The notes under the pieces were generated by a model. That model made no database searches. It was not told the origin of the DNA and saw only the letters and a list, made by a program, of their open reading frames with translations. Position numbers and translations under genes: made by a program. From CBIHLX01 sp966210935 (GTDB lineage: Bacteria > Patescibacteriota > Saccharimonadia > Saccharimonadales > Saccharimonadaceae), in NCBI GenBank assembly GCA_966210935.1, contig CBIHLX010000027.1, positions 1-10,772 of the forward strand: a DNA stretch of 10,772 nt, given 5' to 3'. Below are positions 1 through 5,487 of this stretch, in pieces. Every line of letters begins with the position of its first letter. Position 1 is the first letter of the stretch.

Positions 1-130
1 CAAATATAAAGAGCGCCAGCACTGTCACGATGAGCAAATTCGGTCCTTCGGGGTCATCAACAAAAAAGAACAGCAGCCTTGAAATAGCAAAAGAGAGTAT
101 TAGGAGAATGAATATAAAAAGCTTTCTCAT
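1..130 (-). CDS. Small membrane protein, N-terminal part (cut by window edge)
   Basis: Reading leftwards from the ATG at 130, an open frame of 43 codons runs off the left edge without a stop. It begins MRKLFIFILLILSFAIS, a positively charged N-terminus followed by a strongly hydrophobic segment (about residues 4-23). A short polar patch with DDPEGPN follows (about 25-31), then a second hydrophobic stretch begins (LLIVTVLALFIF). This is the pattern of an integral membrane protein with at least two helices. The start is supported by an extended -10 box (TGATACAAT) that ends 7 bases before the ATG, which would give an almost leaderless transcript; there is no Shine-Dalgarno sequence. I do not recognise the family, and no function can be given from this fragment. 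Confidence 0.7.
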   Translation of the reverse strand, partial: MRKLFIFILLILSFAISRLLFFFVDDPEGPNLLIVTVLALFIF

Positions 131-137
131 ATAGGGA

Positions 138-146
138 ATTGTATCA
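138..146 (-). promoter_or_regulatory. Extended -10 promoter of the membrane-protein gene
   Basis: On the minus strand TG-A-TACAAT is a good extended -10 element. Initiation about 7 bases downstream falls one base before the ATG at 130. No -35 match is seen, as is usual for extended -10 promoters. Confidence 0.5.
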
Positions 147-249
147 TGCGACAGAGAAGGGCACTTGCACGCTATGAGTGAATTGCGAATTGTATACCCT
201 TGAGCACCTAGAAGACATTCCTTAAGCTAGAGTCCTCTTTATGCATAAT

Positions 250-280
250 AATAAAACGTCGATTTACTCGACGTTTTATT
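250..280 (-). terminator. Terminator of tRNA-Gly
   Basis: A perfect 13-bp inverted repeat (arms 250-262 and 268-280, five-base loop) starts 10 bases beyond the CCA end of the tRNA. On the minus strand it ends in a T-rich run (TTTTATTATTAT). The AT-rich outer stem would also let it act on the plus strand. Confidence 0.8.
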
Positions 281-290
281 GATAAATTCT

Positions 291-366
291 TGGTGCGAGT
301 ACCGGGACTCTAACCCGGGACCTCTTCCTTGGCAAGGAAGCGCTCTAACAGCTGAGCTACACTCGC
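291..366 (-). tRNA. tRNA-Gly(GCC) with altered D- and T-loops
   Basis: The 76-base cloverleaf folds completely on the minus strand: 7-bp acceptor stem (GCGAGTG/TACTCGC with one G-T pair), D stem GCTC/GAGC, anticodon stem CTTCC/GGAAG with loop TTGCCAA (anticodon GCC at 331-333), 5-base variable loop and T stem CCGGG/CCCGG. CCA is encoded (291-293). Two positions are odd. The T-loop reads TTAGAGT, so base 56 is A (311) rather than the near-universal C. The D-loop reads AGCTGTTA, so base 19 is U (348) rather than G. These two bases form a tertiary pair in normal tRNAs, and here they could form U19-A56. The discriminator is A73, whereas the usual bacterial tRNA-Gly has U73. C35, C36, G1-C72 and C2-G71, glycine identity elements known from E. 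coli, are kept. A functional tRNA-Gly is the likeliest reading. The gene has its own promoter and terminator. Confidence 0.95.
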
Positions 367-379
367 ATAACTCTTAATG

Positions 380-408
380 AGTATACGGGGTCACGGACAT
401 TTTTTCAA
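380..408 (-). promoter_or_regulatory. Promoter of tRNA-Gly
   Basis: Minus-strand TTGAAA (403-408), a 17-base spacer and TATACT (380-385): five of six matches to consensus at each box with ideal spacing. Initiation near 373 would leave about 7 bases before the mature 5' end at 366. Confidence 0.75.
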
Positions 409-443
409 GGGGTTTTATGGGGAAGGTTTTACGGAAGAACGAC

Positions 444-480
444 AAAGAAAAAACCGATCACTAGGATCGGTTTTTTCTTT
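444..480. terminator. Bidirectional terminator after tRNA-Phe
   Basis: A perfect 16-bp inverted repeat (444-459 and 465-480, loop ACTAG) has a GC-containing core CCGATC/GATCGG and A/T-rich flanks that give a T run on both strands. Its right arm ends on base 480, which is also the last base of the encoded CCA of tRNA-Phe, so the terminator abuts the tRNA. It separates tRNA-Phe from tRNA-Gly into two transcription units. Confidence 0.85.
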
Positions 481-555
481 GGTGGCTCCTCCCAGGCTCG
501 AACTGGGGACACGCGGCTCTTCAGGCCGCTGCTCTACCAACTGAGCTAAAGAGCC
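480..555 (-). tRNA. tRNA-Phe(GAA)
   Basis: A 76-base cloverleaf on the minus strand: acceptor GGCTCTT/AGGAGCC, D-loop AGTTGGTA with the conserved GG, anticodon stem GCGGC/GCCGC with loop CTGAAGA (anticodon GAA at 520-522), T stem CCCAG/CTGGG and a canonical T-loop TTCGAGC. The discriminator is A and CCA is encoded at 480-482. Its canonical loops contrast with those of the neighbouring tRNA-Gly. Confidence 0.97.
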
Positions 556-572
556 ACACGGTAGTACGCGTA

Positions 573-608
573 GCGCGCAACTCTGACTATTTTACTAGAG
601 TTACGCGC
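573..608. repeat. 12-bp inverted repeat around the tRNA-Phe -10 box
   Basis: Arms 573-584 and 597-608 match with a single difference, which becomes a G-U pair in minus-strand RNA, around a 12-base loop. The loop holds the TAAAAT -10 box of tRNA-Phe. The repeat starts 15 bases beyond the slipin stop, so it may end slipin transcription, but it lacks a T run; alternatively it is an operator-like dyad. Confidence 0.55.
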
Positions 609-617
609 TTTCGACAA
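589..617 (-). promoter_or_regulatory. Promoter of tRNA-Phe
   Basis: Minus-strand TTGTCG (612-617), a 17-base spacer and TAAAAT (589-594). Initiation near 582 gives a leader of about 26 bases that must be removed during tRNA maturation. The -35 box begins only 6 bases after the slipin stop codon. Confidence 0.6.
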
Positions 618-623
618 GGGTCA

Positions 624-1373
624 CTACTTGTGAATGATTTTAGCAACTGTTTCGGTCAGCTCAGCTGGCAAGACAAAGAGCGTCTTCTGGCTTGGCTCAG
701 TGCTAATCTTCTCAAGTGTTTGGAGTGTACGGATGTTGATACCGCCAGGAACCTTGGTGAGCAATGCTGCCGCATCCGCAACAGCCTGAGCCGCAGCCTT
801 TTCACCTTCAGCAGTAATGATCACTGCACGACGCTCACGCTCAGCCTCGGCCTGCTTAGCCATGGCACGCTTCATATCCTGCGGCAGTTCGATGTTCTGG
901 ATCTTTACGTTCTCAACATCGATACCCCATTGGTCAGTCTGACGATCAACGATTTCTTTGATTTGCTGGCTGATCTCTTCGCGCTTCGCAAGCAGGTCAT
1001 CCATTTCAACGTTACCAGTGACATCACGTAGCGCCGCCTGAGCAAACTGACTTGTAGCGTAGATGTAGTTGGTAGTTTCAAGCACCGCCTTTGGTGCGTC
1101 AATCACGCGGAAGTACACAACCGCATCAACTCCAACAGTAACGTTATCGCGAGTAATCACTTCCTGCTTCGGTACGTCGATCGGTGTACTACGAATATCA
1201 ACGCGAATCAAGCGCTGGATAATCGGGATAACAATACGCAGACCAGGCTGACGGATCCCCGAGAAGCGGCCAAGTGTCAGTACAACACCGCGCTCGTATT
1301 GGTTGATAATCTTGATACCACTGAGGATAAAAATACCCACAACGATCAGAATAAATATTAGAAATCCGTCCAT
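624..1373 (-). CDS. Slipin (stomatin/prohibitin-family membrane protein)
   Basis: This 249-residue protein belongs to the SPFH (stomatin-prohibitin) superfamily, whose members form oligomers on the inner face of the membrane and organise or protect membrane proteins. An N-terminal hydrophobic anchor (about residues 3-20) leads into the typical segment INQYERGVVLTLGRF (23-37). Then come the SPFH beta core with PGLRIVIPI (43-51), DVPKQEVITRDNVTVGVDAV (66-85) and ALRDVTG (114-120), and an Ala/Glu-rich coiled coil (AEAERERRAVIITAEGEKAA, about 175-194). A C-terminal helix ends in AKIIHK. The length is normal for bacterial slipins. The ATG is preceded by AGGGGG four bases away. Many slipins sit in an operon with an NfeD protein; here the next genes downstream are tRNAs, so that partner is absent locally. 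It is divergently transcribed from rarA. The family call is secure, the cellular client is unknown. Confidence 0.93.
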   Translation of the reverse strand: MDGFLIFILIVVGIFILSGIKIINQYERGVVLTLGRFSGIRQPGLRIVIPIIQRLIRVDIRSTPIDVPKQEVITRDNVTVGVDAVVYFRVIDAPKAVLETTNYIYATSQFAQAALRDVTGNVEMDDLLAKREEISQQIKEIVDRQTDQWGIDVENVKIQNIELPQDMKRAMAKQAEAERERRAVIITAEGEKAAAQAVADAAALLTKVPGGINIRTLQTLEKISTEPSQKTLFVLPAELTETVAKIIHK

Positions 1374-1377
1374 CTGT

Positions 1378-1430
1378 CCCCCTGTTACTTAACTGATTTA
1401 AGTATAGCACCGCCACTAAGCCCAAGCCAA
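1378..1430 (-). promoter_or_regulatory. Slipin promoter and ribosome binding site
   Basis: Minus-strand TTGGCT (1425-1430), 18 bases, TATACT (1401-1406). Initiation near 1394 gives a leader of about 20 bases carrying AGGGGG (1378-1383). This gene therefore has a conventional leader, unlike the divergent rarA. The -35 region lies within about 12 bases of the rarA -10 box, so the two promoters overlap. Confidence 0.55.
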
Positions 1431-1442
1431 CTGCTCACAGGG

Positions 1443-1448
1443 TATAAT
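1443..1448 (+). promoter_or_regulatory. -10 box of rarA placed for a leaderless transcript
   Basis: A perfect TATAAT is followed by six bases and then the rarA ATG at 1455. The standard distance puts transcription initiation on the A of the ATG. No Shine-Dalgarno sequence and no good -35 box are present. Confidence 0.6.
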
Positions 1449-1454
1449 AGAAAC

Positions 1455-2627
1455 ATGCACCGCGTCCCTCTTGCCGAACATATGCGCCCCGCCTCACTCG
1501 ATGAGGTGATTGGTCAGCGTCACTTGTTGGCAGATGGCGAGATTTTACGGCAGATCGTCGGCAACAAGGAGCCTGTCAGTCTGATTCTCTGGGGACCTCC
1601 CGGCAGCGGCAAGACAACGCTTGCCCGTATCATTGCTCGCGAGGTGAACGCTGAGTTTATCGAACTCTCAGCCGTCACGAGCGGCAAAAAAGACGTCGAG
1701 AAAGTAATCGAGCATGCCCGCCAAAATTGGAACCTGCAGCTCCGCACCATTCTCTTCGTGGACGAAATCCACCGCTTCAATAAGGCTCAGCAAGATGCAT
1801 TTTTGCCACATGTCGAATCTGGCCTCATTACACTGATTGGCGCCACGACAGAAAATCCGAGCTTTGAAGTCATCACCCCGCTCCTCAGCCGTAGCCGTGT
1901 GCTTGTACTGCAGCCGCTCAGCAAAGATGAAATCATCGCTATTCTTAAACGGGCCGTCAAAGACCAAGGCAAAGCCAAAGATGTCACACCCAAAGCACTC
2001 GACTACCTGGCCGAACTGTCGGGTGGTGATGCTCGCGTAGCGCTTGGCAACCTGGAGCTGTCGCTTTCGATGGGTAAAAAAGTCACCCCAGAGATCGTGA
2101 AGGTCGCCGCCCAAAAGCGCGTACCGGGCTACGACAAAAAAGGCGAAATGCACTATAACGTCATCTCGGCGTTTATCAAAAGTATGCGCGGCAGTAACGT
2201 CGATGCCACTCTCTACTACCTAGCACGCATGATTGATGCAGGTGAAGATCCGAAATTCATTGCTCGTCGCATGGTGATATTTGCCAGTGAGGATATTGGC
2301 CTTGCCGGCAATGGCGCTCTCGGCCTCGCCCTTAATGCATTCCAAGCTGTGGAGCGTGTCGGCATGCCCGAAAGTAACTATATTCTTTTTCATGTTGCGA
2401 CCGCCCTTGCCAAAAGCGAAAAATCACGCCACACAACCGATGCCATGCACCGCGCGCAGTCGCTTGCCAAGCGCTATCAGGACGCACCAGTCCCCCTTCA
2501 CCTTCGTAACGCCGAAACAAAACTCATGAAAGATCTGGGGTATGCAAAAGACTATGAATGGAAAGCTGACTTCAAACACAAGAACGGCTTTCTGCCAGAT
2601 GAACTCAAAAACGAGAAAATTTTCTAG
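1455..2627 (+). CDS. rarA: Replication-associated recombination protein A (RarA/MgsA), AAA+ ATPase
   Basis: RarA (MgsA in E. coli, Mgs1/WRNIP1 in eukaryotes) is a clamp-loader-like AAA+ ATPase that acts at stalled replication forks, probably by unwinding duplex ends and interacting with SSB. Visible motifs in the 390 residues: MRP..DEVIGQRHLL at 10-25, Walker A GPPGSGKTT (47-55), Walker B LFVDEIHRF (100-108, acidic pair D103/E104), sensor 1 GATTENPSFEV (129-139), arginine-finger segment LLSRSRV (143-149) and sensor 2 GGDAR (190-194). The C-terminal oligomerisation domain starts near HYNVISAFIKSMRGS (233-247) and includes ARRMVIFASEDIGLAG (270-285). It is about 50 residues shorter than the E. 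coli protein, lacking some N-terminal residues and ending soon after LMKDLGY (357-363). The ATG is chosen because TATAAT ends 6 bases before it. The TAG stop shares CTAG with the stop of the convergent glycosyltransferase. Confidence 0.96.
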   Translation: MHRVPLAEHMRPASLDEVIGQRHLLADGEILRQIVGNKEPVSLILWGPPGSGKTTLARIIAREVNAEFIELSAVTSGKKDVEKVIEHARQNWNLQLRTILFVDEIHRFNKAQQDAFLPHVESGLITLIGATTENPSFEVITPLLSRSRVLVLQPLSKDEIIAILKRAVKDQGKAKDVTPKALDYLAELSGGDARVALGNLELSLSMGKKVTPEIVKVAAQKRVPGYDKKGEMHYNVISAFIKSMRGSNVDATLYYLARMIDAGEDPKFIARRMVIFASEDIGLAGNGALGLALNAFQAVERVGMPESNYILFHVATALAKSEKSRHTTDAMHRAQSLAKRYQDAPVPLHLRNAETKLMKDLGYAKDYEWKADFKHKNGFLPDELKNEKIF

Positions 2628-3823
2628 ATTGCTTTTGAGCGCTTAATAGCTTCGCGGTAACGAGCCAGATACGCCTTAGACATTGCATCTGATGAGAATT
2701 TTTCGGCTACCGTCCGGCGACAGTCTGCGGGATCGATCTCGTCAATACGGCGCATATATTCCTCAAACTCATGAACGTCATTTGCCAAGAAGCCGTTGAC
2801 GCCATGCTCAATAATCTCAGGCATCGCACCGTGGTTCATCGCAATGACCGGCGTGCCGCACGCAAGCGCCTCAATCACCGCCATACCAAACGGCTCTTCC
2901 CAATCAATAGGAAATAGTAGTGCCTTTGCCTGTGAGATGAACTTCATCTTCTTTTTGCCGCTCATATTACCCGAATAGGTGATCTTTGGGTGGCGAATGA
3001 CGTACGGTAAAATCTTGTCACTGTAGTAACGAAACTCTTCCATGTTACGGTAGTGGCTCATCGGGTTGGCAAGCTCCAAGAGAAGCTTGCGGTTGGTTTC
3101 AATACCTGCCACTGTACCCGCCATACGGAGCCGAGACTTCGTCTTGGCAGCAAGTTTAGCAGCAATATGCTGCCCCTTGTCTGAAGTGAAGCGAGCGAGC
3201 GTGATGAAGTAATTTTGCTTGGTCTCAACAAATGGAAAATGATCCACATCAATTGCATTGTAGACAGTTGGTAGGACATGGCTTTTCAAAGCCTTGGGCG
3301 CCGGACGCATTAAAGCATCAGAAATACCGATGATATAGGCGCGGCCCATATTCTGCGCCATCTGCTCCCAGAAAGGAACATTACTTGGCAGGCCGTGATC
3401 GAGCATGCCCTCATTGGTAAATGGCGGGCCATGGTGCGTATGTACAACTGGCGGCAAGTCTTTATCTGCAGTTGCCCACGCGAGTAGCTGCGGGCCAAGG
3501 TATCCGTTATGGTCGTGAATGATATCAAAGTTACCATCCTTTTTAATAGCATTGAGCGCAAACTGCAGATGCGCGCCAATAATCGGCAGCGTGTCGTATG
3601 CCGGCTTATGAATGTGTTTAAACTGCTCTTCCTTGTAGAGAGAGTGTGTTTTGACGCCCTTGGTTACGTGCTCACCGTTACCAAATATCTCCACTTCCAC
3701 ATCAAGCTTTTGCAGGCCCTGAATGAGGCCATCGAGGACTAATTCGATGCCGCCATAGCCTTGAATTGGCAGTGCGAGCCATGGTGGTGCAATTATCGCA
3801 ACACGTAATTTTTTCTTAGACAT
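2624..3823 (-). CDS. Glycosyltransferase family 4 (GT-B fold)
   Basis: This 399-residue protein has the two Rossmann domains of a retaining GT-B glycosyltransferase, CAZy family GT4. It would move a sugar from a nucleotide-sugar donor to an unidentified acceptor, in the cytoplasm or at the inner membrane face. The N-domain shows VAIIAPPW (8-15), the glycine-rich QGYGGIE (21-27) and IIHDHNGYLG (101-110). Domain two begins near the YNAIDVDHF segment (188-196), with FITLARFTSDKG (206-217) next. The donor-binding EX7E motif is intact: E310 and E318 in EEPFGMAVIEALACGTPVIA (309-328), then GVNGFLA (341-347). No signal peptide or membrane helix is seen. The ATG has a good Shine-Dalgarno AAGGAG nine bases upstream. 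It is divergent from a glycoside hydrolase gene with which its promoter overlaps, suggesting a shared carbohydrate role. Donor and product cannot be deduced. Confidence 0.92.
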   Translation of the reverse strand: MSKKKLRVAIIAPPWLALPIQGYGGIELVLDGLIQGLQKLDVEVEIFGNGEHVTKGVKTHSLYKEEQFKHIHKPAYDTLPIIGAHLQFALNAIKKDGNFDIIHDHNGYLGPQLLAWATADKDLPPVVHTHHGPPFTNEGMLDHGLPSNVPFWEQMAQNMGRAYIIGISDALMRPAPKALKSHVLPTVYNAIDVDHFPFVETKQNYFITLARFTSDKGQHIAAKLAAKTKSRLRMAGTVAGIETNRKLLLELANPMSHYRNMEEFRYYSDKILPYVIRHPKITYSGNMSGKKKMKFISQAKALLFPIDWEEPFGMAVIEALACGTPVIAMNHGAMPEIIEHGVNGFLANDVHEFEEYMRRIDEIDPADCRRTVAEKFSSDAMSKAYLARYREAIKRSKAI

Positions 3824-3832
3824 CTGATACTG

Positions 3833-3838
3833 CTCCTT
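3833..3838 (-). promoter_or_regulatory. Shine-Dalgarno of the GT4 gene
   Basis: AAGGAG on the minus strand, nine bases before the ATG, is the best ribosome binding site in the window. It shows that this organism uses both SD-led and apparently leaderless starts. Confidence 0.75.
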
Positions 3839-3876
3839 GTCGTTTATCAGTCATTTCGCATATCACCTGTTCCCCT

Positions 3877-3885
3877 ATTATAACA
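3877..3885 (-). promoter_or_regulatory. Extended -10 promoter of the GT4 gene
   Basis: Minus-strand TG-T-TATAAT is a perfect extended -10 element. Initiation near 3870 gives a leader of about 47 bases carrying the SD. The box lies only 9 bases from the -10 box of the divergent hydrolase gene. Confidence 0.7.
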
Positions 3886-3891
3886 TTGTCC

Positions 3892-3897
3892 TATAAT
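3892..3897 (+). promoter_or_regulatory. -10 box of the hydrolase gene placed for a leaderless transcript
   Basis: A perfect TATAAT lies six bases before the ATG at 3904, the same geometry as at rarA. It supports ATG 3904 over the in-frame TTG at 3886, which lies upstream of this -10 box so that its codons would run through the promoter. Confidence 0.65.
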
Positions 3898-3903
3898 GGA
3901 TAT

Positions 3904-5487
3904 ATGGACCGAGTAGACGAACTGACAGGACTGCCGACAGATTTCAAGCTCCTCCCGGGTGAGCAATTACTCACGATCATCCAACATGACAAACGCGAAT
4001 TTGAGCATATACCGTCTAGCCTCGAACAAATGATGCGCCTCACGCGCTCACCCTCTCCCGACGCTATTGGCGCCCACGGCCCCAGTGTCGCCTCCCTTGC
4101 ATTTGATGTCTCCATGAAGACCTCCGTAGACCCAGGCGAGTCACCTCTCGACTATGCCAATGGCACTGCTGCGCTGCACATTCCTACTCCTGAACACCTG
4201 CGACTTTATGAGGTCGTTTTTGGTAGGGATTCACTACGCGTCGCCATTGACCTCATTTCAAGTTATCCGGAGCTGGCCCGCACAACCGTCCTCAAACTTG
4301 CCGAACTTCAGGGGATCATTACCGATCAAGCCCGTGAGGAGGAGCCGGGTAAAATTGTTCACGAAGCGCGTGACGCCGACGACCCTCTGGCGCGAAAGCT
4401 TACCGAAGAACTCGGCTGGGGGTGGCCATATTACGGTTCAATCGATGCCACACCGGAATTCATCCGCACCCTTACGGCCTACTGTCGTCTTACAGAAGAG
4501 AACTATGCTTTCCTCTCCGAGACATACATCGACCGCTCGCAAACTGAGCGTACTATTGGCTATGCCATGGACGCCGCTGTCGAGTGGATTCTTCGCAGTC
4601 TCGACAAGAACCCTGAAGGACTGCTCGAATATAAGGCGGTACTACCGCGCGGAATCGAAAATCAGGTATGGAAAGACTCCTGGGACTCTTATCACCACGT
4701 CGACGGAACCTATGCTAATCACAATCAAGGCATTGCCTCGATTGAAGTACAGACAACCGCGTATGATGCGCTGCTCGACGCGGCACTACTGTACGAAAAT
4801 GCCCTCGGTGACTCCGACAAAGCTGCTATTCTTCGCGTCCGCGCCGCAAAGTTACGCCAAACGATTATTGAGCTATTCTGGAGCGAAGACAAGGGAGGGT
4901 ACTTTGTACTTGGCACCGATCGCGATGATCGCGGCCGACTGCGCCAACTAAAAATCCGCACCTCCAATATGGGCCACGTGCTTAACTCCAGACTTCTCGA
5001 AGATAATTCACCCGAAAGTAATCGCATGCGCGACGCTCTGATCAGGCAGCTTACTAGCCCTGAACTCTTGACGCCATCTGGTATACGCACGCTAGCTAGC
5101 GATGAGATTCGTTTCCGCCCAGGCGCTTACCACAACGGAAGCATATGGCTCTGGGACACTCATCATATTGCAAAAGGCATTAGACGCCATGGCTACGACG
5201 ACCTCGCCGACGAAATCGATCGCCGCCTACTTAATGTTGTTGCCACGACAAAAATATTCCCAGAGTATGTGCGCGGCGATGACAGTGACACCCCGAGTAT
5301 CAACACTCGCACAATTGTCGTATGGGATGAAACTCGACAACGCAAAAATCAGCTTGAGCAACCTCCTCAAGAAGTACAGGCTTGGACCGTAGCAGCGATC
5401 CTGGCTATTAAGAAGCGTTTGGCTCGACGCGGCATCTTCCCGGATCAGATCCAGAAGCCTTCGGAAATTGTTTCACTGAGTCGCTAA
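3904..5487 (+). CDS. Amylo-alpha-1,6-glucosidase-like glycoside hydrolase
   Basis: This 527-residue protein resembles the (alpha/alpha)6-barrel catalytic domain of glycogen-debranching (amylo-alpha-1,6-glucosidase) and GH63/GH133-type enzymes, which hydrolyse alpha-glucosidic bonds in glucans or small glucosides. Family-like motifs: FGRDSL (106-111), GWGWPYYGSIDATPEFI (171-187), NQVWKDSWDSY (253-263), GHVLNSRLL (357-365), GIRTLASDE (393-401), YHNGSIWLWD (409-418) and FPEYV (452-456). By family analogy D258 in WKDSWD and E454 in FPEY are the candidate acid and base; this is inference. There is no signal peptide, so it should be cytoplasmic. The N-terminal 100 residues carry no recognised domain, although LDVS-like strands before GRDSL may be a reduced N-domain. 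A leaderless ATG start is chosen. The 3' end overlaps by 4 bases the end of the convergent trehalase gene. The exact substrate (glycogen, maltooligosaccharide or other alpha-glucoside) is uncertain. Confidence 0.85.
   Translation: MDRVDELTGLPTDFKLLPGEQLLTIIQHDKREFEHIPSSLEQMMRLTRSPSPDAIGAHGPSVASLAFDVSMKTSVDPGESPLDYANGTAALHIPTPEHLRLYEVVFGRDSLRVAIDLISSYPELARTTVLKLAELQGIITDQAREEEPGKIVHEARDADDPLARKLTEELGWGWPYYGSIDATPEFIRTLTAYCRLTEENYAFLSETYIDRSQTERTIGYAMDAAVEWILRSLDKNPEGLLEYKAVLPRGIENQVWKDSWDSYHHVDGTYANHNQGIASIEVQTTAYDALLDAALLYENALGDSDKAAILRVRAAKLRQTIIELFWSEDKGGYFVLGTDRDDRGRLRQLKIRTSNMGHVLNSRLLEDNSPESNRMRDALIRQLTSPELLTPSGIRTLASDEIRFRPGAYHNGSIWLWDTHHIAKGIRRHGYDDLADEIDRRLLNVVATTKIFPEYVRGDDSDTPSINTRTIVVWDETRQRKNQLEQPPQEVQAWTVAAILAIKKRLARRGIFPDQIQKPSEIVSLSR

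Noticed and set aside
630..1031. 133-codon plus-strand frame opposite the slipin gene
   Set aside because: Antisense shadow of a clear SPFH protein; cysteine- and leucine-rich without family features.
1668..2153. 161-codon minus-strand frame opposite rarA
   Set aside because: Antisense shadow of the AAA+ domain of rarA, whose motifs are all intact.
3886..3903. TTG start adding six residues to the glucosidase-like hydrolase
   Set aside because: The TTG lies upstream of the TATAAT -10 box, so its codons run through the promoter; ATG at 3904 sits exactly at the predicted initiation site.
4154..4951. 265-codon plus-strand frame inside the hydrolase gene
   Set aside because: Long, but it is a +1 shadow rich in Arg, Ser and Thr with no family motifs, while the other frame carries the GH motifs throughout.
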